This document shows positions 12,210-23,989 of a DNA stretch of 64,000 nucleotides, piece by piece. Within the stretch, counting starts at the first letter, position 1; each line of letters starts with the position of its first letter. Source of the stretch: Beroe ovata (Eukaryota; Ctenophora; Nuda; Beroida; Beroidae); the NCBI GenBank assembly GCA_946803715.1, contig CAMPET010000133.1, forward strand, positions 129,369-193,368. Direction: 5' to 3'. A program made the position numbers and the translations under genes. The notes under the pieces are model-generated. The model ran no database searches. It saw nothing but the letters and a program-made list of their open reading frames with translations, and was not told the DNA's origin.

Positions 12210-12230
12210 AGTACGTACGTACGTACGGCA
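12210..12230. repeat. Short (GTAC)n tract in a CpG-rich patch
   Basis: About four GTAC units inside the CpG-rich stretch 12160-12245, between the convergent ARL (+) and LIM-kinase (-) genes. No gene is seen in 12000-12635. Confidence 0.6.
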
Positions 12231-12635
12231 ATAAAACGCGCGATACGGATATGATGCAGTGTTTAGCACAATTGAATTGTTGCCGCGCAGTCCAATCATG
12301 AGATATCAAAACATAAGATTGCCACATGGTATGAAAACTGTCACAACATAGGTTCTAAAAGACCACAGTAAAACGTCTTTATTCACATACGAACAATGGC
12401 ATAAGAATAGAAATATAGTTTTTACACTCGTGAATATAGTTTATTTCACCTCCAATCTGTTACTGAATATTAGGTCATATCATTGATTCCAGTTCTCGCA
12501 AATCGTCGATAAAAATAAGAAGTTGTCACACAACGAAGTTTGATTTGGAAAAGCAGCTTCTAAACCACCTTTTATATTATTACAACTTTACAGGATAAAA
12601 ATACTCGCACTCAATTAAAAAAGTAGTAATACAAG

Positions 12636-15600
12636 TCAATCGTCCTCAATGATACTGTGAAGTGTCCTGGTTATGGAAAAGAGTATCTCATTGTAGTCCT
12701 CAGGCGAGGTACTAGACCGGAAATGCAGTATGAACTCGCATATCCGGGCAAAGGGCGGTCTGTGTTCAGGCGATGGGCAGCAACATTGCAGGATAACCGA
12801 CAGGAATGGTTCAGGGCAATCACTGGGTATGAGTTCCCTGAATTTGCCCTCGTCCAGACCCCAGTCGTCGGATTTGCGGGGCAAGATGTCCGGGTCTGCT
12901 TTAATCCGTGCTATCAGTTCACACATCACTATACCGTACGAGAAAATGTCGACCTGGGGTAGAGAAATGGGAGTATAGATGAGTTATAGATGTGGGGAAA
13001 TGTGAGCTCGAGCCAAGAAGTTTATGATACAAGAAATGAGTGGAACTGCAAGCCATCCATTGGACCTACTTTGGAATCGTAAGGTTTGTTATCAATCATT
13101 TCAGGCGCCCTCCAATAGTAGCCTCCAACAGCATCATTTCGCCGCTTCCCTGTTGTAACTTGCGTTATAGCCGTACATAATAAGGTACTTTTGTTAAACA
13201 AAGGAGACAGAATATTACATTGATGCTAAATCTGAATTCTCCACATCATTCGTATAATTTGTTGGATTAGTCACATTTTGACGAAGTGGAGAATTATTGA
13301 GAGTCGTGTAACGCTGTTCATTAGTCCACATAGTGTCATAAATGGCAAGTACATGGTAATCGCATAGTATTGTGTGTGTGTGTGTGTGCGTGTGTTTGTG
13401 AGTGTGTGTGTACTGTGTGTGTGTTAGTTTGTTTCTGTGTGTCTCAGTTTGTACATCACACCATGTCGTGTACATGAGTTTAAAATGATAGTTAATACGA
13501 TTTTGCGTCACTCAAAATACCTAATACGAATTAAAAATACAAAGCTCTGTGGAAACTGAAAAGTATGACATACCTTTACATAGTGCATAATATGAAAGCA
13601 GATCTTCGCTTTTTTATTTCGTGTAGAACTATGCCTAAACAATATCCAGTCATAAACGCCAAAATTGTTGGCGAGTGCATCGTTATATGAATCGCAAACG
13701 TAAACAACAACAATTATACACCTCTCTTACTTCCTTCTTGTCAACACTATACACAGTACAAACTGAAAAAACAACTTTCACGCATGTGTAAACGGTAGCA
13801 TACAAGCAAAGTGTACGTTTAGCAAAATTCTCATGGCTACTCATACATTTTTTAACTGAGCGAATGGTTCCCTTTTGGGTTTTAGGTGTCAAACTTATTC
13901 AGCAATCCACATTCCACCCAATAATTAGTCACACATACCTATAACAGTTGCAGCTACAGTATTTACAGAATTCCACGGGAGTTAATTATTTGGTGATGTT
14001 TACAGTCGATTTGAGTTACTGTACAGTGTGGTTCAGTTACAGTCAATTTCAGTTACAGTGTGTTTCAGTTACAGTGTGTTTCAGTTACAGTTTACGTCAC
14101 GAAAAAGAGTTACACGGACACGTGTGTTACAGTTTTACACAAGAGTTTGTAACAAGAGTTTTGGTGTAACAGGGTGTTACATCCTGTAACAGCTGGATGT
14201 TACCTGGTGCAATGGGAGGTGACAGGAAAGTGGTGTTATAGTGTGTTGTGTGGTGGTACTGGGCCAGACCAAAGTCAGCCACGACCACACTCCCATTACC
14301 CCGTAGTAGACAGTTCTTGCTCGTCAAGTCTCGGTGTATTATCTGAAAATACGGATATGTGACTGAGTATGTGTGTGTGTGTGTGTGTGNNGTGTGTGTG
14401 TGTATGTATGTGTATTGTGTGTATGTGTGTGTGCGGCAGTTTTTTCTACGATGTCCCTGTTGCTAGAATATCGTGAAAAGGAAAACGCAGTTTCCGAATC
14501 TTTTCCCTTGAAGAATTCCTCGTTAACATCTATAATTTCTAGACGTGTACACACAAAGCTTGCCCCACATCAAAGTGATACTACTTTATCAGCTGTAATC
14601 TGAAACTTGTTCGAAACTCAATATTTCATTTCAAGAGGGACGAGACACAGCTAAATTTCCAGCTTTCTCCGTGAGATAACAGGAAACTCCGTCTTGTTTG
14701 GAAACTTCGAACAGGAAGCAAAGGACTGCAGATTAGTGCTAAATTGTCATGGCTCGTTAATTTGAAATATGTAATCACCACTGATGACTGATGACGAATA
14801 TGACAGCTATTATATAACTTGACCGCACCTCTCAGTTACTAGATACTACACATCGTGTAATGGTATACATTATACATACATGATTTAGTGTACAGTACAC
14901 GTCATGTATATTGTATAGTTTGTGTGGTGTGTATACATGATTGCACGCATTGCACACACACAGCACCCTGGCCCACCCTGGTGGCTGGTACATAGAGCGG
15001 AACATGCCCCCAAAACAATGTACACGATATTGAGGCCTGGTAGTCGCATATAATTACTCAATGTGCCGCGAGAGAGAGCACAGGCCGAACCGGGATCAAT
15101 GCACGCATTCTGAAAATCTCACTGGTCTTATTACCAGCAGCTAGCTAAGCCATTAAAAATCCTGAAATTTCTGATGTGGGCATTTGAAAATCTGTGGAGG
15201 CGCCATGCAGAGTGTAATTTAGCTATCATGGTAATGGTCTTCACTCATTGGACCGCTTCATGGATGACTAGGTAATGTGTCATAGTGAATTGATGAATGG
15301 ATATATAGCTCAAAGAATGGACATTGTAGTGAGAGACAAATGGGTGGAAAGTGGAATCATGNTACTTTATCAGCTGTAATCTGAAACTTGTTCGAAACTC
15401 AATATTTCATTTCAAGAGGGACGAGACACAGCAATATTTCCAGCTTTTTCCGTGAGATAACAGGAAACTCCGTCTTGTTTGGAAACTTCGAACAGGAAGC
15501 ATAGGACTGCATATTAGTGCCAGATTGTCATGGCTCGTTCATTTGAAATATGTAATCACCACTGATGACTGATGACGAATATGACAGCTATTATATAACT

Positions 15601-18600
15601 TGACCGCACCTCTCAGTTACTAGATACTACACATCGTATAATTGTATACATACATGATACAATGTACAGTGTACAGTACACGTCATGTATATTGTATAGT
15701 TTGTATGTTGTGTATACATGATTTGAGTTGCACGCATTGCACACACACCCTTGTGGCTGGTACATAGAGCGGAACGTGCCCCCAAAACAATGTACACGCA
15801 CGATATTGAGGCCTGGTAGTCGCATATAATTACTCAATGTGCCGCGAGAGAGAGCACAGGCCGAACCGGGATCAATGTACGCATTCTGGAAATCTCACTG
15901 GTTTTATTACCAGCAGCTAGCTAAGCCATTAAAAATACTGAAATTTCAGATGTGGGCATTTAAAAATCTGTGCAGGCGCCATGCAGAGTGTAATTTAGCA
16001 ATCATGGTAATGGTCTTCACTCATTGGACCGCTTCATGGATGACTAGGTAATGTGTCATATATTGAATTGATGAATGAATATATAGCTCAAAGAATGGAC
16101 ATTGTAGTGAGAGACAAATGGGTGGAAAGTGGAATCATGTATTGTGCCCACACATGTCGATAGTGAGGATATTCGAAAAGTTGCATGGGCATATGACATG
16201 GGCAAGTCATATCGGCACACATGACATGGGCACATGATATGGGCTGTGTGAGAACACTCTCACCTCTTTAGAGTGAAGGTAAGCCATGCCGGAACTGACA
16301 TCGAGTGCGATTTGTAACCTCTGTGTCCACGGAATTGGGGTTTCTAAATTCTTGATGAGTTTTCTAAGAGTCCCGCCGTCAATGTATTCTGTGATGGGGT
16401 GATGGTAGGGACTCACTTTTGTAATATATCATACACAGATAGATAACCTTATCTTTTCAGATAAGCGGGATACAATATTTCAGCATGCACTTCGTGTACA
16501 ATGGCTTGTTATAGAACTGTTAACATTTAGTAGACACACATTAGAACCAGGTACTGACTTTTAACTGGATAAAATGTGGAGAAAAACAACATGTGTGTGT
16601 GTGTGTGTGTGTGTGTNNNNNNNNNNNNNNNNNNNNNNNNNNNNNNNNNNNNNNNNNNNNNNNNNNNNNNNNNNNNNNNNNNNNNNNNNNNNNNNNNNNN
16701 NNNNNNNNNNNNNNNNNNNNNNNNNNNNNNNNNNNNNNNNNNNNNNNNNNNNNNNNNNNNNNNNNNNNNNNNNNNNNNNNNNNNNNNNNNNNNNNNNNNN
16801 NNNNNNNNNNNNNNNNNNNNNNNNNNNNNNNNNNNNNNNNNNNNNNNNNNNNNNNNNNNNNNNNNNNNNNNNNNNNNNNNNNNNNNNNNNNNNNNNNNNN
16901 NNNNNNNNNNNNNNNNNNNNNNNNNNNNNNNNNNNNNNNNNNNNNNNNNNNNNNNNNNNNNNNNNNNNNNNNNNNNNTGTGTGTGTGTGTGTGTGTGTGC
17001 ACACCGTGGTGCATCTCTCATAAGCAGATTATTAGTGTCTAGTGTCTTAGCTAGTGTCTGTTACTTCCACAGGCTGCTACTTCCATAGGCTGACCCTGCA
17101 ACCGACCTGTCAGAAGGGAGAAGTTGTGTGGACTCGATACGATTCCCTTGAATGTCAACACGTTGACATGCCGCAGATTCTTGAGGAGCGCAACCTCGTC
17201 GACAAACAGCTGAAACATTCTATTATTAGCGATCCAGTTTAATATTTGTTAGCATATAACGGTGTATGAACCAATTAACTATGCTAATAATAGCGTGCGT
17301 ACTGCGTAGTCTTGATTTTATTCCTCCGTGGGAAACCCTAGTTCCCGACGAGATTGTTAAAACTAGTTCTGGAATGTAGGAAAGCCTCCTTGAATACGTA
17401 TTGAAAAACGTGTCTAAAATATCATCAGCCATGATTGGCGCCGTACAGAGCTATTCACATTTCAAATTCTTGTCTAAATTGTCAAAGCTCATTGTCTCGG
17501 TGTTCAGATCACAGCTATTGTTGTCAAGTAACACCGGATCATGATAAATATTACATAGGATCAAGTTTCCTCTTCAGCCCTCCTAACACAGACACACTCA
17601 TAGCTACACAGACATACAAACACACACGTATACAGTATAAATACGTCACAAACACACACACAAACATCTTTGTGTTTAAAAAGCGCTATGAGCAGCCATC
17701 ATCTTTGCTCAGATATTTGGCAAATATCCATCTTCGTAGGCAGACTATCCATGTTTTCTCATGAGTTGTGTGAAATGATGCGTGCCAAATAATCACAAGA
17801 ATTTATACAAACAAAGTTACAACTCGTCAGCCATCCGCAATGACTGTAATTACACGAAAGCACGGAGGACATTTGAACATGCTGTTTACTGTGTAGGAAT
17901 AATATATACAACTCGTCATCATGACTGGTATCATAACACTGCCAACAAATTTTTCAACTAAACCGTGACAACTAAACCGTGACATTTGACAACATTTGAT
18001 AAAATTTGACAACATGATGCTATCAATATGATGCGATCTACCTTTGCTGAGACAGGATCCATGACATCCTGCAATTCCTTGAGACAAACAATCTCTCCCG
18101 TTCTTGTCAGTTTAGCTCTCCGTACCCGACCGTAGAAGCCTTGTCCAATAACGTCACCAACCTCAACCTGGGAAATAAGTGTGAGGAGTTGTGTGTGTGT
18201 ATGTGTGTGTGAGTGTGTGTGTGTCTGTTTGTGTGTGTGTGTGTGTGTGTATGAGTGTGTGTGTGTATCATGGCCACATGATATCGAACCTGATAGCTGC
18301 AGGTTTCTAAACCCCTGCAAACATGGGGAAGTGAGTTTCACTTGGTATACTATATAAAAATGAGGATGGTGTCGCACCATGCATGGTTTGAAGATGTAAC
18401 TGGACGAGTAGGGTTCAGGTGGGGGCGGAGAGGCGGACAGAGACTTGTTTATCCTCCGTTTGTGTGATCGTGAGAAGGGTGGCGGGGGCGAGGGAGGGCT
18501 GGTGGGAGGGGGAGGCGGACTTGTCTCGCTGGCATTCCTACTCCGGGATACTCCGTTACTGATAGTCAACGTCACCACTGCTCCAGGGTTTATATCTTGC

Positions 18601-19857
18601 CTGAGATGGAGGTCATTGGGTGATAGAGCATGATCAGAGTAGAATTGGGGTGGGTCAGTGAACTGGAGACTCACAGTGGGACATCAGATGTAATATTGCC
18701 ATTGATCGTCATGACTATGTCATTTCGTCGAACTGGACTATGTTCATTGGCTTCAGTTACCCTGTACAGTAAAACGGCGGTATTGTTACCTTGGGTGTGA
18801 GGAATTAGAGATCAACTTTGTAGTCTTGTTTTCCTTCCTTCGTGAAGGGATCATGTTATTACCTCAATATGCAGTCCTCTGACAGTTCAGTCTTGATATC
18901 TCCCCATTTCACTTGGACACACTTATCCCCAGATATCAAAGATAGTATATTGCTCTGAAAAGACATAAGTTTCACTGATCATCTTTCATGAGTTCAGTTA
19001 TTGATGCATAGTAACTTTTCCAAAATATGGTACCTGATGACAATTATCACAGATTATCTGACTTTCACCACAGAGAGTGTAATTCTCATTAGTCCCAAGA
19101 GGAAGTCTGCATTGAGAACATTGAAAACACTCTGAAAGATAACTTAGGTAATCTCCTTATTCAGATCTTAGGAGTTAGGACACCTGTCATAGGTCATTGA
19201 AGTAGATGCGGTTCATAGAAAGTGGACTGATTTTACCTACTTGTATGGTACTTCCTATCATTAGATATAACATAGCTCGTCCCCAGACACTCTTTGCAGA
19301 CATCACAGCCACCAACAAGCTGCAGTATAACAAATGCTCACAAAAATATATTCTTATCAGAATTGATACAGAACTATAATATTTAGTTGGTATGCTACGA
19401 TGAAAGAGGTTTAATGATTATCATTGAGCTGTGAGTATGCTCTACCTGTATTAAACATTGTTTGCAAAGCAATTTTCCTTCATGTTCACAATAATCCGAG
19501 AGCAAAGCCAAGCAGTTAGAACACACAAAACAGTCCACATGCCATGAATGTCCTGCAGCAACTATGACCATTCCAGCATTAATGAGATCTGCAAAAAATG
19601 AGATCTTTACTCTCTTTATATCATACTATAATATATAATAGGGAAATTTTGTTAACCAAAATCAGACAATTTGGACAATAGTTACATTGTGAATTGCTAA
19701 TTATGATTGCAGTACCTGAACACAGTCTACAAGTTTTTCTGAACTCAGTTAGAGTATCATCTGCAAATGAACTGTGATGTTGTCTTTCTGTGAGAGATCG
19801 GTTTTCAACCCTGAGACCAGATGTTCTGAAAGAACCAGTGCTACTCCTCCTTTGCAT
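12636..19857 (-). CDS. LIMK: LIM-kinase: two LIM domains, PDZ, protein kinase; 13 exons
   Basis: Minus-strand exons: 19857-19716, 19588-19446, 19319-19241, 19131-19034, 18954-18863, 18761-18675, 18600-18378, 18167-18042, 17209-17107, 16388-16264, 14342-14204, 13149-13070 and 12953-12636; phases fit throughout, giving 584 aa (human LIMK1 647). LIM1 starts at CRLC (residue 43); LIM2 includes CFQCSQC; a short PDZ follows (about 158-230), then a Pro-rich linker and the kinase from about residue 289. Catalytic residues are present: Lys318 (GEIVCLKEL), HRDL (Asp411), DFG (Asp429), APE. LIMKs phosphorylate cofilin downstream of ROCK/PAK to stabilise actin. The activation loop reads KRRNDAVGG, with Asp458 where LIMKs have the phosphorylated Thr. 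The exon 6/7 junction in the PDZ is the least certain. Introns hold TG tracts, a duplicated 780-bp block and an N gap. Confidence 0.88.
13369..13440. repeat. (TG)n-rich microsatellite
   Basis: Interrupted TG tract in the LIM-kinase intron 13150-14203. TG tracts of the same kind lie at 14371-14435, on both sides of the N run at 16617-16977, and at 18189-18268. Confidence 0.85.
14010..14100. repeat. Minisatellite with GTTTCAGTTACAGTGT-type unit
   Basis: Four or five imperfect copies of a 16-bp unit (CAGTTACAGTGTGTTT) inside a LIM-kinase intron. More GTTAC/GTAAC words continue to about 14215, close to the exon that encodes the HRD motif (14204-14342). Confidence 0.6.
14582..16139. repeat. Direct duplication of a ~780-bp intronic block around a single N
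   Basis: 14582-15361 and 15363-16139 are near-identical, with small indels and substitutions, and meet at the single N at 15362. Both run from TACTTTATCAGCTGTAATC to GGTGGAAAGTGGAATCATG. The block lies between LIM-kinase exons 10 and 11 and has no coding content. The N join suggests two haplotype contigs placed in tandem, though a genuine recent duplication is possible. Confidence 0.85.
16617..16977. other. Assembly gap (N run) within a TG microsatellite
   Basis: 361 unknown bases flanked on both sides by TG repeats, in the LIM-kinase intron between exons at 16264-16388 and 17107-17209. Long X-filled reading frames across it are artefacts. No exon is missing by phase or by family alignment. 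Confidence 0.95.
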
Positions 19858-20599
19858 GATATATTAATGACCATTATCTGAAAGCAGTACCACAAACAAT
19901 TTTAGATTTGCGAAGTAATTCTATTTATATCCTTCACTGCAATATTAATATCACACACACCCACACACAAGCATGACACATATCATACACCCTGCTGTAC
20001 AACAGCCAAGGGAACACACATCATCTCAGCTTAGGATTAAGGGGTTTTCAATTTAATGAGATCATAACCAAGTACTGAATAGGGAAGAAACTCAGAAAAG
20101 TATGAGATTGACTGGAGCTTTTAGATTTATTTGATTAAAAGACTTAATAACACAAATTTACTATGACGCAACAAAGAATGAACCTCTTTACATTGTTCAT
20201 GTCCAGAAAAAATCCTTCAAAAACCTTGTGGCAAAAGCAGGCATGTTTGAAAGAACACGTGTCGCAGCTATTAACTATTTTAACTATGGAAACTACATTC
20301 AAGCACCTAACAGCTAGTCCATAGTGATGGAATATTTATTAATTTTGCATTCAATTGTGCAAGTTATTTGCTCTCCAATCTAATTGTATGACACAGCTTA
20401 TCCAGAATTATTGCAGTAAAGTTTTAAACTTATCAACACTACCTACTTATTACAATCAAATTTGAGGAACCCCAGCCAAAATTGTGATAAAAGTATAAAG
20501 TTCTGCTGTATTGTTTGGAGCTCACAGAGAAAGCACTTTTGCTAAATCTGCTAATTGACAAGGAACAAATTTGGTAGATTCTGGGGTTCTTCAAATAGG
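19858..20599. other. LIM-kinase 5' flank / retroelement 5' region, nothing coding
   Basis: AT-rich sequence between the LIM-kinase start (minus strand) and the retrotransposon ORF1. It may contain the LIM-kinase promoter and the 5' UTR of the element; I see no clear 5' end or target-site duplication. Confidence 0.4.
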
Positions 20600-22060
20600 A
20601 TGGTACTCTTTCAGGACCCAGACCCCAATGATTCTAATGACAAGACCCCATCAACCATTGATAAGAATGGGGGCAAGGAAAAGCCACAAGGTGTCATGGA
20701 CAGTTGTGATGCAAATACTTTGAAGTCTAAACCCAGTTTTGATATTCCAAAGGATCTCAACACTCCTCCCCCTCCTTACTTATGCTCTGCAAGGAAGGTA
20801 CGACCACTGAATACCCCTCCCCCAAGTAAGCATTTATTTGACAATGGTACAACACTTCTCAGTGATTTTGGAGTTTGTCTAGCATGCGGTGATGAAAATG
20901 CATTTGATAAAAGTGTCTCTTGCCTTCTTTGCAACAACAGCTTCCATGCTATTTGCAAATCTGACAATGGGAGCTCCCAGAACATCCTGTGTAACAAAAC
21001 CTTCCTCGAACAGTTCACAAAACGTACTGAGAAGAACGACACATTCACTGGTTCTTTCTGTTTTGTATGTGACCCCTGCCTAACTAGTCACGAACAAAGA
21101 CAGGCTGCTTCTGTGAAAGCGCATGTTCAATCACTTGAAAGAAAAGTTGAATCCATGGAATCTAATATATCTGAAATCAAGAGTCTACTAACTGCCCAAC
21201 AGAACCAGTCAGTACCTAACGAACCAAGCAGTGAAGTTGCTCCTTTGGTCAGAAACAGTGTTTGGGGTGATTTGGCTGGCCTGCAGAGGGTAAAGTCTAG
21301 CATCCCTGTAATTGTTAAACATGGGGCTGCTGGAGCCAATGTGCCTGATACAGAGCTAGAGAAACTGATAACTGACAATAAAATCCACGTGGAGAAAAAT
21401 TACAAAAACAAGTCAGGTGAAAATGTTCTGGTTGTATCATCACAAGAAGGCAGAGAAAAACTCACCACAAAGCTCCAAGAGTCATATCCAGATCACAACA
21501 TCTTCCATCCCCCTGAACGGCTACCTACTATTTCAGTTGCCAACCTCATAGATAACATTCCACCTGACCACTTGAAGAACAAGATTCTGTCCTTGCATGA
21601 GGAAATAGCCTCACTTGTGGATCAAGGATCCGTGTTTGATGTCCTCTATATCAGACCTCAAAGGCAAGGCAAGAGGTTCCAAGCGTGTATTCGAGTTAGT
21701 AATGAGATCAGGAAATTCATTCAGTGCCTTGGTGACAGACTCTACATTGGCATGTACAGTTGTAATGTGTATGATCACTTCTATATAAAGAGATGCAACA
21801 ACTGCCAGAAATACCATCATTATCAGGACAAATGTAAAGCTGTAAAACCAACTTGTGCAAAATGTGCTGGAGATCATAATACTGCTGACTGCACCAGGTG
21901 CCACAGCACTAATTTTGTTCCTACCTGCATCAACTGTAAACATGAAAAAAGTTCTTTCACCCACACCCATGAAGCAAGTTCTCTTGAATGTCCAACTTAC
22001 AAAGCCGCACAGGACAAACTGAAGAACTCAATCACATTCTACAAGTCAAAAAACATGTAA
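20600..22060 (+). CDS. Retrotransposon ORF1: PHD-like zinc finger, coiled coil, zinc knuckles
   Basis: 486 aa from the Met at 20600; the frame is open upstream to about 20555 without another ATG. Visible in order: a Pro-rich N-terminus; a PHD-like Cys/His cluster (CLACGDENAFDKSVSCLLC, then FHAIC and CFVCDPC) at about 95-165; a short coiled coil (LERKVESMESNISEIKSLL); and C-terminal zinc knuckles (CNNCQKYHHYQDKC, CAKCAGDHNTADC, CINCKHEK). ORF1 proteins of non-LTR elements bind the element RNA and act as chaperones. A PHD finger in ORF1 is known from some CR1/L2-like elements. The stop TAA overlaps the ORF2 start as TAATG. Confidence 0.85.
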   Translation: MVLFQDPDPNDSNDKTPSTIDKNGGKEKPQGVMDSCDANTLKSKPSFDIPKDLNTPPPPYLCSARKVRPLNTPPPSKHLFDNGTTLLSDFGVCLACGDENAFDKSVSCLLCNNSFHAICKSDNGSSQNILCNKTFLEQFTKRTEKNDTFTGSFCFVCDPCLTSHEQRQAASVKAHVQSLERKVESMESNISEIKSLLTAQQNQSVPNEPSSEVAPLVRNSVWGDLAGLQRVKSSIPVIVKHGAAGANVPDTELEKLITDNKIHVEKNYKNKSGENVLVVSSQEGREKLTTKLQESYPDHNIFHPPERLPTISVANLIDNIPPDHLKNKILSLHEEIASLVDQGSVFDVLYIRPQRQGKRFQACIRVSNEIRKFIQCLGDRLYIGMYSCNVYDHFYIKRCNNCQKYHHYQDKCKAVKPTCAKCAGDHNTADCTRCHSTNFVPTCINCKHEKSSFTHTHEASSLECPTYKAAQDKLKNSITFYKSKNM

Positions 22061-23849
22061 TGGTAAATCACATGCCTGGGAAGGATCTCACTCTCACTTG
22101 TTTGTCATGGAATGTAAGATCACTCAATAACAAGGTCGAATCTATTATGGACTACATAACAGATCAAGACATATCCATTGTTTTCATTCAGGAGACCTGG
22201 TTGAGGGAATTGACTAGTCATACCACAGCTATTATCAAGACACATGGTTACAATGTTCATCACTATCATCGCTCTGATGTCACAGGAGGTGGTGTTGCAA
22301 TCTTATCTAAATCTTTCATCAAAGTGGTGAGAGTGCATGTTTCTAATGAACCTTCTTTTGAGTCAGTATGTGTGAAAATAGTTCTTCCAAATCACAAGTC
22401 GTATCTTGCAGCATGCATCTACAGAACTGGTCCTATAAGCTCATTCTCAGAAGATTTTGATGAATTTCTAGCAAATTTATATTCAAAATCAGACAAACTG
22501 CTTATATGTGGGGACTTCAACATACACATGGATGAGATAACAAAGGCTCAGAAAGAACTGTCGCATGTATACTCATCTTATGGACTCAGTCAGTTATGTA
22601 AGGATGCCACCCACAGATCTGGTCACATGCTTGACTTAGTAGTAGCATCACCCAAAGTCATCAAGAATGATGTAGTCAGTGTTCTCCCCCTATCCTCAGA
22701 CTATCCCACCTGTGATCACTCAAGAATACTCTTTACATTGAATGCCAAAGGAGTGCCTTCTGAAAATAAGAAAAGGATAACATTCAGAAACATTCAGAAT
22801 ATAACCCAAGAAGAGTTTAGGGCTGATCTCTCGGACACCCTAACATCAATTTCAAGTGATCAGTCTTCTTTTGGAAACAAGATGTCCAGGTATAACAATG
22901 AGGTCACTCAAGTTCTTGACAAGCATGCTCCTAAACTGAGTAAGTGGATAAGAGACGAACCAGATTCAAAGTGGTTTGATTCCTCTTACAAAGCTGCAAG
23001 GGCAAAACGCAGGAAAGCAGAAAAAGAATGGAAAAAAACTCTCTCTGATGATGACAGGTACTACTTTGAGTATCTTAGAACATTCTGCAATGATTTGGCG
23101 CATGCCAAAAAGAAGGAGTTTTTCAAAGAACACTTTGTAAAGTACAACTACTCTCAGAAAAGCTTGTTTCAATTTGTTGACACTTTTCTTGATCAAGACA
23201 AATCTCTAGTTCTACCATCAAATGAAAACATCCAGGAAGTTGTTAATGAATTCAACCAGTTTTTCACAAATAAAATAACAAAAATCAGACAGTCTTTCAA
23301 ACAACTGCAAGAGATAAGTCAGGACCAATCTTCCACCACTTATCCAGCTATCAGTGAGATGAGTCAATTTGAGTTGACAACTGAAGACGAAATCAGAGAA
23401 ATCCTGAGTGACACTAATATCAAATCCTGTGATCTTGATCCCTTACCAGCCAGCCTCACAAACGATAACAAAGATCTTCTTGTACCTACGTTATGCGATC
23501 TGGTAAATGCTTCTCTTACCTGTGGCTCTATGGAAGGACTAAAATCAGCCCATCTTACACCCTTGTTGAAAGGCAGTTCATTGGACCCAAATAAGATGAA
23601 AAACTATAGACCCGTTTCTAACCTTGCATTTGTCGGTAAAATCATAGAAAAGGTTGTCCTCATGCGACTCAATGCACACTTGACAATAAACAACCTCAAC
23701 ATTGACCATCAGTCTGCGTACAAGAAAAAGTTCAGCACAGAAACTCTCCTGATCCGCATTGTAAATGATCTCCTCATTGCATCTGATGAGAACAAGGCTA
23801 CTGTAGTTATGCTTTTGGACTTATCTGCTGCTTTCGACACAGTGGACCN
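22060..23849 (+). CDS. Retrotransposon ORF2: AP-like endonuclease and partial reverse transcriptase
   Basis: Starts at ATG 22060-22062, overlapping the ORF1 stop. The endonuclease shows SWNVRSL, IQETW, LLICGDFNIHMD and SDYPTCDHSRI (the SDH-type catalytic end), covering about residues 10-230. The RT begins with LTPLLKGSSLDPNKMKNYRP and HQSAYKKKFSTETLL, then motif A LDLSAAFDTVD at the very end, so one catalytic Asp is present and the later ones are lost. The ORF stops at N 23849; sequence beyond it is unrelated satellite-like DNA. ORF2 nicks target DNA and reverse-transcribes the element RNA; this copy as assembled could not do so. Confidence 0.88.
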
Positions 23850-23989
23850 ATCCAATTGAGCTACATGTGGTTCCAGTAGTTATTTGTGATATCGAACTGA
23901 TGTATGTGACGAACTTTTTGAGTCCATCGACCTTTGGGGTGCCACCAGAGAGCCACCAAAGCAGCATTTTACCGCATGCGCATTAAGTC

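Larger units (their letters stand above)
20600..23849 (+). mobile_element. Non-LTR retrotransposon (APE-type endonuclease), 3' truncated at an N
   Basis: Two consecutive ORFs with a non-LTR layout: a nucleic-acid-binding ORF1, then an ORF2 with an AP-like endonuclease and a reverse transcriptase. The coding sequence ends at the N at 23849, right after RT motif A (LDLSAAFDTVD), so RT motifs B-E, including the YxDD box, and the 3' UTR are missing. The ORFs are otherwise open, suggesting a young insertion. The layout suits the CR1/L2/jockey group; the clade is not resolved. It lies between the LIM-kinase gene and the EF-hand gene fragment. Confidence 0.9.

Noticed and set aside
16527-17088. Several long reading frames on both strands
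   Set aside because: They are made of the N run plus TG/CA repeats and have no real sequence.
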